Source of the DNA: Umezawaea endophytica
Lineage (GTDB): Bacteria; Actinomycetota; Actinomycetes; Mycobacteriales; Pseudonocardiaceae
NCBI RefSeq assembly: GCF_025061645.1
Contig: NZ_JANYMP010000050.1
Coordinates: 1 to 43,333, forward strand
Direction of reading: 5' to 3'
DNA length: 43,333 nt
Numbering within the stretch: position 1 is the first letter of the stretch; the number at the start of each line of letters is the position of its first letter. Both the position numbers and the translations under genes were made by a program. Shown here one piece after another: positions 1 through 8,147 of the stretch. The notes beneath the pieces are model-generated. The model ran no database searches. It was not told where the DNA came from and saw only the letters and a list, made by a program, of their open reading frames with translations.

Positions 1-82
1 AGCCTCTAAGTCGGGGTTTTCGGCTACTTGGGGACGAGCGGCCCCGTTCCGCCGGACGATGCCCGGCCCCCGGCCGTCCCCT

Positions 83-94
83 TACCGTCGAGCC
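83..94 (+). promoter_or_regulatory. -10 box of a probable leaderless promoter
   Basis: TACCGT (83-88) fits the actinobacterial TANNNT -10 consensus and ends 6 nt before the ATG at 95. Transcription would begin at or next to the start codon. No Shine-Dalgarno sequence precedes this ATG, which agrees with a leaderless transcript. The -35 is not recognisable. Confidence 0.4.
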
Positions 95-334
95 ATGCGC
101 AAAACCGTCGAGGTGGTGGGCCTGTTCCTGGTGGCGGAAGGGATCAGCGGCGTGATCGACCACCTGTGGTACCAGCCGATCTTCGGCTTCGTGCTGAACT
201 TCGTGAACCGGGTCGTCATCCCGCGGCTGGACTTCCTGACGGGCCACGAGGTCGTCGCGAACCTCGCGGTGGCCGTGCTGGGCGGGCTGGTGCTGCTCGC
301 CTCCACCGGGCTGAGGAGCGCCGACGCGGCCTAG
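95..334 (+). CDS. Small hypothetical membrane protein
   Basis: A 79-residue protein with two hydrophobic stretches (about residues 5-35 and 50-72), so probably an integral membrane protein with two helices. I do not recognise the family. The ATG at 95 is preferred over the upstream ATG at 59: the intervening 12 codons are Pro/Arg-rich, and a -10 box sits 6 nt before the ATG at 95. Its stop codon shares the four bases CTAG with the stop codon of the convergent GGDEF-EAL gene, so the two genes end on top of each other. No function is assigned. Confidence 0.6.
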   Translation: MRKTVEVVGLFLVAEGISGVIDHLWYQPIFGFVLNFVNRVVIPRLDFLTGHEVVANLAVAVLGGLVLLASTGLRSADAA

Positions 335-2439
335 ACCGGCGCGAACGCGCCCTGGGCGATGTCCGCGCCGACGCGGCGCCACCAGTCGGCCTGCCGCTCG
401 GTGTCGACGCCGTCCACGATCACCGTCGAGCCCGTGCGGTGCACGACGGACAGGATCTCCCGCAGCGCCAACGTGACCAGCGAGTCCTCGCGGTCGCACC
501 GGGACTGCCGCCGCACCATCCAGCGGGCGATCCGGACCGCCCGCACGGGCAGGTCCTCCAGGTGCGCCAGGTCGCCCGGCGAGGTGCTGAAGTCGAGGAT
601 CTCCGTCGCCACGCCCGCGCTCGCCAGCAGCCGCAGGTTCTCCGCCGCCTCGCCGTCGCCCTGCGACAGCGCGGAGGCGGGGATCCCGAGCCACAGCCGG
701 TCGGCGGGCAGACCGGTGTCGGCCAGGACGGTCAGCACCCTGCTGAGCAGGTCGGGGTCGGACGACTGGTTCGGCGTGAGCCCGACGTGCAGCGGCTGGT
801 CGGTGGTGAGCCCGGTGCGCCGCCGCTGGGCCTCGCCGCAGGCGGAGCCGAGCAGCCAACTGCCCAGCGGCAGGATCAGCCCGGTCTCCTCGGCCAGTTC
901 CGCGCACCGCTCGTGCGGCAGCCTGCCGCGAACCGGGTGCTCCCACGACAACTGCGCGTCCAACCCGACGACACCGCCGCCGTCCAGCCGCACCAGCGGC
1001 CGGTGCACCACGTCCAGCTCACCGTTCTCCCACGCGCCGGGCAGCGACACGGCGAGGCTGAACATCTCCCGGTCGCGGTCGTCCTGGTACGGGTCGAACA
1101 GCGCCCACTGCGTGCGCCCGTTGCGCTTCGCCCTGGCCAGCGTCATCTCCGCGGCTTCGAGCAGCGACGCCGCGTCCATCCCGGAGGGCGGCCGGTCCAC
1201 CACGCCGATGCTCGCGGGCGAGGCGATGCCGTGACCGTCGACGTAGAGGGGTTCGGACAGCTCCTCGTTGATCCGCCGCACCGTGGTCACCGCGTCCGGC
1301 GTGGTGGGGGAGTTCTCCACCAGCACGGCGAACTCGTCGGCGCCGAACCGGGCGACCATCGCGGCCTCGCCCTCGAACAGCGCCTCCAGCCGGTGCGCGA
1401 CGCTGTCCAGCAGCAGGTCGCCCACCCGCCTGCCGAGGCCGTGCGTGATCAGCGAGAACGCGTCCAGGTCCAGGTGGTAGAGGGTGATCCCGGTCGCCGG
1501 GGACGCGTGCCGCAGCACCCGCTCCAGGCTGGTGGTGAAGTACTGCCTGTTCGGCAGCCTGGTCAGCATGTCGTGCAGCGCCTGGTGGTTGAGCTGGCCG
1601 TGCAGCAGGTTCAGCTCGGTGCGGTCCTCGACCACCACGACGAACCGGCTTTCGGGGCCGTGGAGCAGCGGCGCGGTCACCGTGAGCGTCGCCCACGCGC
1701 TGTCGCCGTCCTTGCGCAGCAGCCGCTGCTCGCTCTGGACCCGGACCACCGCGCCGCCGAGCAGTTCGGCGTAGCCGTCGCGGAGCAGTTCGACGTCGTC
1801 CTGGCGGACCAGGTCGAACACCGTGAGCCCCGCCATCTCGGCCTGCGTGTAGCCGAGGATCTCGCCGAGGACGTCGTTGGTGCGCAGGAACGCGCCGTTC
1901 CGGTCGGTCAGCACGACGCCGTTCGTCGTGCTCGTGACCACGTCGTCGAACTCGGCCTCGAACACCCGCGCCCGCTGCCGCGACTCGACGAGTGACTTGA
2001 GCAGCGCCTGGCTCATGCTCTCCTGCTGCTCCATGGTGGAGATCCGCAGCGCCTCGGTGTACCCGGAGGCGAACGAGCCGAGCACCAGCACGACGCGCTC
2101 GGCGCACCGGCCCGGCGAGGGCAGGTCCGGCAGCGCCAGCAGGCCGCGGCCGAGCACGTCCATGGTCACCTGGAGGCTGGTCGAGCCCGTGCAGCCCCAC
2201 CCGACCAGGGCGGCGCCGTCGTCCTGCACGTGCTCCCGGACGAACCGGTCGGCGCGCACCGCGTCGACCAGTCGGTCCACGAGGTTCTCCAGCAGGACCG
2301 TGAACCGGGTGAACTCCAACGGGACGTAGGCGGTCCCGCAGAGTGAATTCGCCCACGTTCGGGCCAATTCCGCGCGTTGCCCCGACCGGCTGACGGCGCG
2401 GGGTTTGGTCGGCGCGGAGGAAGGCTTCGGCGCCGTCAT
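331..2439 (-). CDS. PAS-GGDEF-EAL protein with degenerate catalytic motifs
   Basis: Multidomain cyclic-di-GMP signalling protein of about 702 residues. It has an N-terminal helical domain typical of actinobacterial GGDEF-EAL proteins (about 1-140), a PAS sensor (about 160-270), a GGDEF domain (about 285-430) and an EAL domain (about 445-700). The GGDEF signature reads GADEF. In the EAL half the usual EAL motif reads DAQ, the DDFG loop reads LDFST, the KID lysine is Arg, and EGVET reads DGVDT, so the metal-binding residues are missing. The fold is recognisable but phosphodiesterase activity is unlikely, and cyclase activity is doubtful. A receptor or scaffold role is an inference. I chose the ATG at 2439 because conserved-looking sequence begins there; in-frame ATGs at 2520 and 2565 are possible, and none has a strong ribosome binding site. 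Confidence 0.85.
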   Translation of the reverse strand: MTAPKPSSAPTKPRAVSRSGQRAELARTWANSLCGTAYVPLEFTRFTVLLENLVDRLVDAVRADRFVREHVQDDGAALVGWGCTGSTSLQVTMDVLGRGLLALPDLPSPGRCAERVVLVLGSFASGYTEALRISTMEQQESMSQALLKSLVESRQRARVFEAEFDDVVTSTTNGVVLTDRNGAFLRTNDVLGEILGYTQAEMAGLTVFDLVRQDDVELLRDGYAELLGGAVVRVQSEQRLLRKDGDSAWATLTVTAPLLHGPESRFVVVVEDRTELNLLHGQLNHQALHDMLTRLPNRQYFTTSLERVLRHASPATGITLYHLDLDAFSLITHGLGRRVGDLLLDSVAHRLEALFEGEAAMVARFGADEFAVLVENSPTTPDAVTTVRRINEELSEPLYVDGHGIASPASIGVVDRPPSGMDAASLLEAAEMTLARAKRNGRTQWALFDPYQDDRDREMFSLAVSLPGAWENGELDVVHRPLVRLDGGGVVGLDAQLSWEHPVRGRLPHERCAELAEETGLILPLGSWLLGSACGEAQRRRTGLTTDQPLHVGLTPNQSSDPDLLSRVLTVLADTGLPADRLWLGIPASALSQGDGEAAENLRLLASAGVATEILDFSTSPGDLAHLEDLPVRAVRIARWMVRRQSRCDREDSLVTLALREILSVVHRTGSTVIVDGVDTERQADWWRRVGADIAQGAFAPV

Positions 2440-2910
2440 GCGGACGTGCCGGACCGGTCGTCTGGACAGTACATAGACGGCGAAAGGAAAACTGATCCCA
2501 CAGTGCACCTCGGTGTTCATGCCCGTGCCGAGCAAAAGGTACCCGTGCGCATGGCGCCTGGCCAATAGCGTGGCCCTTTTTGGTTAACCCATTTTCTACG
2601 GTCAGCGTGAAACCGCTCTCGCGGCAAAGCCGCAGGTCGCGCCCTCCCGTGTGCTTCCAACGGGACGGCGCGACGTCGAGTGCAGAATTCTCGGGATCAA
2701 CGCCGGACCACCGGCCACGTCGTTTCGGGACGAGTGGTGACCAGGGGCTTTTCGAAAAATGGGAAAACTGTCGTCTGGCACTGCACTGCGGGCTTCTCCC
2801 GTTATTCCTGGTGACAGAGAAGCACGCATGGTACAACCGGTTCGGTCACCAATACAGGCGGGTACCGCATCTCCTTTTCACGGTTGCCAGGTGGGGTTCG
2901 CGCCCGATCG
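2440..2910. other. Intergenic stretch, no gene recognised
   Basis: About 470 nt between the start of the GGDEF-EAL gene and the end of the ArsR-SRPBCC gene. It is less GC-rich than its surroundings and has no convincing reading frame. The only structure I see is a loose inverted pair, TGGTGAC and GTCACCA, around 2810-2850. It should hold the promoter of the GGDEF-EAL gene, but I cannot place it. Confidence 0.4.
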
Positions 2911-3690
2911 TCAGAGCGCTTCGCCGGTCTCCAGCAGGGACTTCAGGCTGGACAGGATCACCGGCCACCCCTCGGTGATGCCCGCGTGCACCGTGCTCTC
3001 CGGCTCGAACCCGTCGTGCGTCACGGTCAGCTTGATCAGCTTTCCGTGCGGCGCGATGTCGAACGTCACCTTCGACCGCGGTTCCTCCGCCATCGCCGCG
3101 ACCACCTCGGGGTTCATCCCGTGCACGTCGCCGAACTCCGGCGTGAACGTGTGCCACGTGTACGACAGCCGGTGCGGCGGCTCGGCCTCCAGCACCACCT
3201 GGGCCGGGTCCACGGTCTTCAAGCCGCCCTCGGTCCAGCTCATCGCCGCGCCGGGCGTCCACTCGGACTCGAACGTCGCCCCCCAGTACCGGCTGGTGAA
3301 GGCCGGGTCGGTCAGCGCCTGCCACAGCTTCTCGGCGGTGGTGTTGATGTAGGTCGTGTAGACGAACTCCGGCTTGTCCATCGGCTCGGACTCCAATGCT
3401 CTGGTGAGGTCGGCGAGCGCTTCCACCCGCCCCCGGTCGTACTGGGTGATCCACCGGTCCGCGATGGCGATGATGGGCGCGGCGTTGAGGTAGTGCAGCT
3501 TCTCCCGCCCGCGTCGAACCGTCGTCACGACGTTCGCGGCCTCCAGCACCGCGAGGTGCTTGCTGACGGACTGCCGCGCCATCTCCAGCCCGGCGCACAG
3601 GTCGCGCAGCGTCTGCCCGTTGCGCGCGTTCAGGCTGTCGAGCAGCCTGCGCCGACTGGGGTCGGCCAACGCCTTGAACACCTCGTCCAC
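2911..3690 (-). CDS. ArsR-family regulator fused to an SRPBCC (AHSA1) domain
   Basis: A 259-residue fusion. Residues about 1-95 are an ArsR winged helix (FKALADPSRRRLLD, then a recognition-helix region reading RQSVSKHLAVL). The second part, beginning near the MDKPEF sequence, is an AHSA1/START-like SRPBCC hydrophobic-ligand domain. Proteins of this design are usually one-component repressors or small-ligand sensors, often autoregulated. I chose GTG 3690 because GGAAGGG lies 9 nt upstream and ArsR homology starts there. The ATG at 3741 would add a peptide made only of inverted-repeat sequence. The ribosome binding site lies inside a perfect 20-bp inverted repeat (3695-3741), which points to autoregulation. 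The ligand is unknown. Confidence 0.85.
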   Translation of the reverse strand: MDEVFKALADPSRRRLLDSLNARNGQTLRDLCAGLEMARQSVSKHLAVLEAANVVTTVRRGREKLHYLNAAPIIAIADRWITQYDRGRVEALADLTRALESEPMDKPEFVYTTYINTTAEKLWQALTDPAFTSRYWGATFESEWTPGAAMSWTEGGLKTVDPAQVVLEAEPPHRLSYTWHTFTPEFGDVHGMNPEVVAAMAEEPRSKVTFDIAPHGKLIKLTVTHDGFEPESTVHAGITEGWPVILSSLKSLLETGEAL

Positions 3691-3694
3691 AGAA

Positions 3695-3741
3695 ATGCAC
3701 CCTTCCGGCTGCCTGAAACTTAGGCAGCCGGAAGGGTGCAT
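3695..3741 (-). promoter_or_regulatory. Perfect 20-bp inverted repeat over the ArsR-SRPBCC ribosome binding site
   Basis: The left arm 3695-3714 and right arm 3722-3741 are perfectly complementary over 20 bp, with a 7-nt spacer. The left arm contains the complement of the GGAAGGG ribosome binding site of the ArsR-SRPBCC gene. It could be a DNA operator for the repressor. If transcribed, it would instead be a hairpin that hides the ribosome binding site. Confidence 0.75.
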
Positions 3742-3756
3742 GTCAAGGGCTCGTGG

Positions 3757-4764
3757 TCAGGTGCCCGTCTGCCCCAGGTGTGCCGTCCACGACGCGGGCC
3801 CGTTGGCGCTGTCGAAAGGCTCCTGCGCGCTTGGCGGGCCGATTGTCGACGCGTGCCTGCGGATACCGGACTTGGCCGCCTGCGGCGTCCAGCGGATTCC
3901 GTTGTCCCGGCCCGGAATCACGTCGCGGAACGACATCTCGACTTCGCCGACCGAGTTCACGACGGGGTGTTCCACCGCGTCGCCGATCCCGTTCACCTCC
4001 GCGGGCAAGCGGTCCGGGTGGAAGCGCACCACCAGGTCGAACCGGTCGCAGCGGCGGGTAGTGCGGAACTGGTAGAACGGCGGCATCCGGTGAATTCGAG
4101 GAATGCGCACATCGAGGGAGAATTCCTGCGTTTCCCCCGCTCGAAGGGGCCGGGGGAGGCGGAGGCCGCCGTCGGTGAGCAGCACGCCGTGCACGACGCG
4201 GATGTCGTGATCGCCGGAGAGTTCGGCCCCGTGCCGGTGCGCGGTGACGGGCCAGGTGATCTCCTCGACGCCGTCCCGCTCGGCCGCGATCGTCCACCGC
4301 TCGGTGCACGCGGGCACGGGCCCGTCGAGCCTCAGCAGCACGTGGACCTGGCGGATGTGCCAGCCATCAGGGCTGGTGGGGGCCTCGCGGGCGGTGTTCC
4401 GGGACGCCGCTTCCACCAGTCTGGTCAGTCCGTCGTCGATGCGCCGACGGATGGTGCGCGAGTCGCGCTCGGCCAGGTCGGCGAGCCACTGGATGCGGTG
4501 CGCGAGGAACGGGTGTTGGGCCTCGACGTGCAGTGCGAGCGGTGTCGTGACGGCGAGCCGGAGGTCCTGGGGAAAGGTGCTGATCAGAGCGGAGACCCAG
4601 GTGCGGAGTTTTTCCCGGACCACCTCGGCGCCGTCGAATTCGGTGATTCCGCAGGCCGCGCGCAATGCCGGTCCGACCTGTTTGTCGATACCCGGCGTCT
4701 GCACTCCGCGGCCACGGCGCAGTGCTTTGAGTTCGGTCATGAGCAGGTGAGATGAGGTGGCCAT
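3757..4764 (-). CDS. Conserved actinobacterial hypothetical protein
   Basis: A 335-residue protein. The N-terminal third is Arg-rich and helical: an ELKALRRGRG-type segment, then a segment with RRRIDDGLTRLVE. The rest is rich in beta-strand-forming sequence and has no membrane segment or signal peptide. The N-terminal pattern resembles uncharacterised actinobacterial proteins I have seen next to regulators, but I cannot name a domain. GGAGGG sits just upstream of the ATG at 4764. It ends 16 nt from the right arm of the ArsR inverted repeat and has its own start region, so it is probably not in that operon. Function unknown. Confidence 0.65.
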   Translation of the reverse strand: MATSSHLLMTELKALRRGRGVQTPGIDKQVGPALRAACGITEFDGAEVVREKLRTWVSALISTFPQDLRLAVTTPLALHVEAQHPFLAHRIQWLADLAERDSRTIRRRIDDGLTRLVEAASRNTAREAPTSPDGWHIRQVHVLLRLDGPVPACTERWTIAAERDGVEEITWPVTAHRHGAELSGDHDIRVVHGVLLTDGGLRLPRPLRAGETQEFSLDVRIPRIHRMPPFYQFRTTRRCDRFDLVVRFHPDRLPAEVNGIGDAVEHPVVNSVGEVEMSFRDVIPGRDNGIRWTPQAAKSGIRRHASTIGPPSAQEPFDSANGPASWTAHLGQTGT

Positions 4765-5040
4765 CGGCCCTCCGTGCGGGGACTGCGGCGGATCGCTGTT
4801 CCGATACCGCGCCGTTTCGGTGTGGCTGGCAGGCTTTCGTCCTTGAAATCCCGCCGGTGCTCTGAGCGCTATGTCGTGGATGCCTTCGCCGGTGTTACCG
4901 AGTGCATTTGAAGTTTTTCCGGTTAACCCGAACGAGTTCGTTTACCACGATTCACCGGATTTCCATCCGGCGCGGAATCCGGGTAATCACGAGCGAAAAT
5001 GGCGCGCGTCGTGACCGGTCGCCCGACGACACTGTGCGGC

Positions 5041-5544
5041 ATGACCACAGCCCCCACCTGGACGATCACCCCGGAACCCGTCGACTCCGCCGAGTCGCTG
5101 GAACTGCTCCGGACCTACTTCGTCGAGGTCGCCGACCGCTACTACCGGCTCCACGAGGACCGCGACTCGACGCCGGAGGAGATCGAGTCTGGGCTGGCCG
5201 GGGCACCGAGCGACTTCCTCGCGCCGCCGACCGGGATCTTCCTGGTCGGTCGGCACGACGGCGTCGCCGCGGCCTGCGCGGGGCTGAAGGTGCGAGACGC
5301 GACGACGGTGGAGCTGACCAGGGTGTTCGTCCGCCCGGACCGGCGCGGCACGGGCGTGGCCACGCTCCTGATGGAGGCCGTGGACGCCGCCGCGCGCGAC
5401 CTGGGGGCCGAGCGGATCGTGCTGGACACCAGGCTCGACCTGGTCGAGGCGCGGGCGCTGTACCTCAGGAGCGGTTACGCGGAGGTACCCGCCTTCTCCG
5501 ACGGCCCGTACGCCGAGGTCTGGTACCGCAAGGAGTTGGCCTAG
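5041..5544 (+). CDS. GNAT-family N-acetyltransferase
   Basis: A 167-residue GNAT acetyltransferase. Motif A, which binds acetyl-CoA pyrophosphate, is seen in VFVRPDRRGTGVATLLM (R/Q-x-x-G-x-G/A pattern). The C-terminal region ARALYLRSGYAEV is the usual GNAT 'LY...GF' element. The acceptor substrate cannot be told from the sequence. The ATG at 5041 is chosen over 4999 because the extra 14 residues are not GNAT-like. It lies alone between an unknown gene on the minus strand and the convergent response regulator, whose stop codon is only 4 nt away. Confidence 0.85.
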   Translation: MTTAPTWTITPEPVDSAESLELLRTYFVEVADRYYRLHEDRDSTPEEIESGLAGAPSDFLAPPTGIFLVGRHDGVAAACAGLKVRDATTVELTRVFVRPDRRGTGVATLLMEAVDAAARDLGAERIVLDTRLDLVEARALYLRSGYAEVPAFSDGPYAEVWYRKELA

Positions 5545-5548
5545 CGCG

Positions 5549-6205
5549 TCACGGCCGCCGTCCCGGCGTGACGAGCCCGGTCTCGTACCCGATGATCACG
5601 AGCTGCACCCGGTCGCGGACGTCGAGCTTGTCGAACAGGTGGCTCAGGTGGGTCTTCACCGTGGCCTGGCTGATGTGCAGCTTCCTGGCGATCTCGGCGT
5701 TCGGCAGGCCGCGGGCGACCTCCACCAGCACCTCCCGTTCGCGCGCGGTCACGCCGTCCAGCTCCGGCGCGGGCCGTGGGTTCTCGGGGCCGCGGCAGAA
5801 CTCGGTGATCAGCCGCCGGGTCACCGTCGGTGCCAGCAGGCTCTCGCCGTCGGCGACCACGCGGATCGCGCGCAGCAGGTCGGCGGGCGGCATGTCCTTG
5901 AGCAGGAAGCCGCTCGCACCGGCCCGCAGCGCGGCGTAGACCGACGAGTCCACGTCGAACATCGTCAGCATCACGACCCGCGCGTCCGTCGCGCCGCGGA
6001 TGAGCCGGGTCGCCTCGATGCCGTCCATGACCGGCATCCGCACGTCCATCAGCACCACGTCCGGCCGGTGGGCGCGGGCGAGGGCCACCGCCTCCACGCC
6101 GTTCTCCGCCTCGCCGACCACGGTCAGCCCCGGCTCGGCGTCCACGAGCACGCGGAAGCTGCCGCGCAGCAACGCCTGGTCGTCCGCGATCAGCACGCTG
6201 ATCAC
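5549..6205 (-). CDS. NarL/FixJ-family response regulator (ABC-linked two-component system)
   Basis: A 218-residue response regulator. The receiver domain (1-120) has the acidic pair in IADDQ (D8/D9), the phospho-acceptor Asp54 in VVLMDVRMP and the conserved Lys near 104 in FLLKDM. The C-terminal LuxR-type helix-turn-helix is marked by TAREREVLVEVARGLPNAEIA and ATVKTHLSHL. The start is GTG 6205, which overlaps the TGA of the upstream histidine kinase (GTGA), so the pair is translationally coupled. Divergent from the kinase lies an ABC exporter; by analogy with similar actinobacterial loci, this regulator probably controls it. That link is inferred. Confidence 0.92.
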   Translation of the reverse strand: MISVLIADDQALLRGSFRVLVDAEPGLTVVGEAENGVEAVALARAHRPDVVLMDVRMPVMDGIEATRLIRGATDARVVMLTMFDVDSSVYAALRAGASGFLLKDMPPADLLRAIRVVADGESLLAPTVTRRLITEFCRGPENPRPAPELDGVTAREREVLVEVARGLPNAEIARKLHISQATVKTHLSHLFDKLDVRDRVQLVIIGYETGLVTPGRRP

Positions 6206-7323
6206 GGTTCCCCGCAAGGGATGCGGACCCGAACGGCGAAGCCGCCCTCCGGCTGTGGACCGGCGTCGAACGTGCCGCCGTAGAGCGCCACCCGTTCGCG
6301 CATGCCGATCAGCCCGTGCCCGTTCGAGGACGGCTCGACGAACCGACCGTCGTCGGTCACGTCGATCCGGAGGTGACCACCCTCCACCGCGACCACCAGC
6401 ACGCAATGGGCGGACGGGGCGTGCTTGACCACGTTCGTCAGCGCTTCCTGCGCGATCCGGTAGGCAGACCGGTCCAGCCCCTCGGGAAGCCCTCCGACGG
6501 CACCGATCCGCGCGTCGACCTCGACCCCGGCCGCCCGCACCCGGTCCACCAGGTCACCGAGCCCCGCCAACCCCGGAGCGGGTCGCAGGTCCGACTCCTC
6601 GACGGTCCCGGACCGCAGCGCGCCGAGCAGGTGCCGCATCTCGGCCAGCGCGGACCGGCTCGCGGTCTCGATCACCAGCAGCGCCTCACCGGCTTCCTGT
6701 GGCCGGACCGCCAGCACGTGGTTGGCCACACCGGCCTTGACCGCGATCACGCCGATGCTGTGGGCGACGACGTCGTGCAACTCGCGGGCGATGCGCAGCC
6801 GTTCCTCCGCCACCGCGTGAGCCGTCCGCTGCAACGCCGATCGAGTCGCGTACGCGCGCCGCTCGTGCACCGCCCGTCCGACCGTCCAGGCCATCCCGAG
6901 CAGCGCGATCCCCAGGAACGCGTACACCCCGCCCCCGGCGGGCGATCCCGCGGACAGGCTTCCGAGCAGCACGACGACGCTGGCGGCGCCGATCTTCGCG
7001 GTGGGCACCCGCCACGTGCCGGGTCGGACCGCCGCGACCCAGTACAGCGCGAAAGCCGCCGCCACGAACGGTTCCCGCACCAGTCCGGTGACGGAGACCG
7101 CCACCGACACCGCCGCGACGACCACGAACACCGGCACCGGCCACAGCCTGCGCACGCCGACCGGCAGCGCCAGCGCGGCGGCGGCCCACGGTTGTCCGGA
7201 CAGCGACAGGTAGAGGCCCGCGAGCGCGCACGCGGCCAAGCAGTCCAGGGCCACCAGTTCGCCGGGCCGCAGGTGCCGGAAGTCAGCCACCGGCTCACGG
7301 TACTGGGCGGGCGCGACGGCCAC
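6202..7323 (-). CDS. Sensor histidine kinase, HisKA_3 type
   Basis: A 373-residue membrane kinase with four to five hydrophobic helices in the first 150 residues and very short extracytoplasmic loops. These intramembrane-sensing kinases are common partners of NarL-type regulators. The dimerisation/phospho-acceptor box is RIARELHDVVAHSIG, with the HisKA_3-type His. The HATPase region has QEALTNVVKHA (N box) and GHGLIGMRERVALYGG (G box). GTG 7323 is chosen because AGGATGAG precedes it and it leaves a divergent promoter region before the ABC gene. An in-frame start at 7419 is possible but would run into the ABC gene's upstream sequence. It is coupled to the downstream response regulator by a 4-nt overlap. 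Confidence 0.88.
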   Translation of the reverse strand: MAVAPAQYREPVADFRHLRPGELVALDCLAACALAGLYLSLSGQPWAAAALALPVGVRRLWPVPVFVVVAAVSVAVSVTGLVREPFVAAAFALYWVAAVRPGTWRVPTAKIGAASVVVLLGSLSAGSPAGGGVYAFLGIALLGMAWTVGRAVHERRAYATRSALQRTAHAVAEERLRIARELHDVVAHSIGVIAVKAGVANHVLAVRPQEAGEALLVIETASRSALAEMRHLLGALRSGTVEESDLRPAPGLAGLGDLVDRVRAAGVEVDARIGAVGGLPEGLDRSAYRIAQEALTNVVKHAPSAHCVLVVAVEGGHLRIDVTDDGRFVEPSSNGHGLIGMRERVALYGGTFDAGPQPEGGFAVRVRIPCGEP

Positions 7324-7433
7324 CTCATCCTGGGGAATGACGTCCCGCGGGCTGATTTCCGCCCCCGCCAACGACTTCCCGGTCGCCCTGGAGGCCGATG
7401 CGCCACACCCACCCGGCACAGGACGCTCGCCAC

Positions 7434-8147
7434 GTGATCGACGTGCGACGACTGACCAAGCGCTACGGGCGGACCACCGCCGTGGACGCCCTGACCTTCA
7501 CCGTCCGACAGGGCCGCGTGACCGGCTTCCTCGGCCCCAACGGGGCGGGCAAGTCGACGACCATGCGCATGCTGCTCGGCCTGGACCGCCCGACCCACGG
7601 CGAAGCCCTCTTCGACGGCAAGCCCTACTGCGACCTGCCGGAGCCGCTCCGCCACGTGGGCGCCCTCCTCGACGCGACCGCCACCCAGGCGGGCCGCACG
7701 GCCCGCAACCACCTGACGTGGCTGGCGCGGACCAACCGGATCCCCCGGCGCCGCGTGGAGGAGGTGCTGGACGTCGTCGGCCTGCACTCCGCCGCGGACC
7801 AGCGCACCCGCACGTTCTCGTTGGGCATGGCGCAGCGCCTGGGCATCGCCGCCGCGCTGCTGGGCGACCCGGAAGTGCTGCTGCTGGACGAACCCGTCAA
7901 CGGCCTCGACCCGGAAGGCGTCCGCTGGATCAGGACCCTGCTGAGGACGTTCGCCGCCGAGGGCCGCACGGTCTTCGTCTCCAGCCACCTGATGAGCGAG
8001 ATGGCCGTCACCGCCGACCACCTCGTCGTCATCGGTCGGGGCAGGCTGCTGGCCGACGCCGACCTGTCCGAGTTCGTCCGGGACGGCGAGGAATCCCTGG
8101 AGGACGCGTTCTTCCGCCTCACGTCCGGGGGAGGATCCGATGCCTAG
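7434..8147 (+). CDS. ABC transporter ATP-binding protein
   Basis: A 237-residue ATPase of the ABC-2/drug-export type. Walker A is GPNGAGKST, the signature motif is FSLGMAQR, Walker B is VLLLDEP with VNGLD as the D loop, and the switch His is in VSSHLMSE. Homology begins at the GTG at 7434 (VIDVRRLTKRYG). An ATG at 7398 in the same frame is possible. GACGCT lies 6 nt before this GTG, like the leaderless starts elsewhere in the window. The gene overlaps its permease by 8 nt and is divergent from a two-component system that probably regulates it. The exported substrate is unknown; a peptide antibiotic is a plausible inference. Confidence 0.92.
   Translation: MIDVRRLTKRYGRTTAVDALTFTVRQGRVTGFLGPNGAGKSTTMRMLLGLDRPTHGEALFDGKPYCDLPEPLRHVGALLDATATQAGRTARNHLTWLARTNRIPRRRVEEVLDVVGLHSAADQRTRTFSLGMAQRLGIAAALLGDPEVLLLDEPVNGLDPEGVRWIRTLLRTFAAEGRTVFVSSHLMSEMAVTADHLVVIGRGRLLADADLSEFVRDGEESLEDAFFRLTSGGGSDA

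Noticed and set aside
28-1995. A 655-codon plus-strand frame over the GGDEF-EAL gene
   Set aside because: Composition is Arg/Gly/Pro/Gln repeats typical of an antisense shadow; the minus strand carries PAS, GGDEF and EAL domains.
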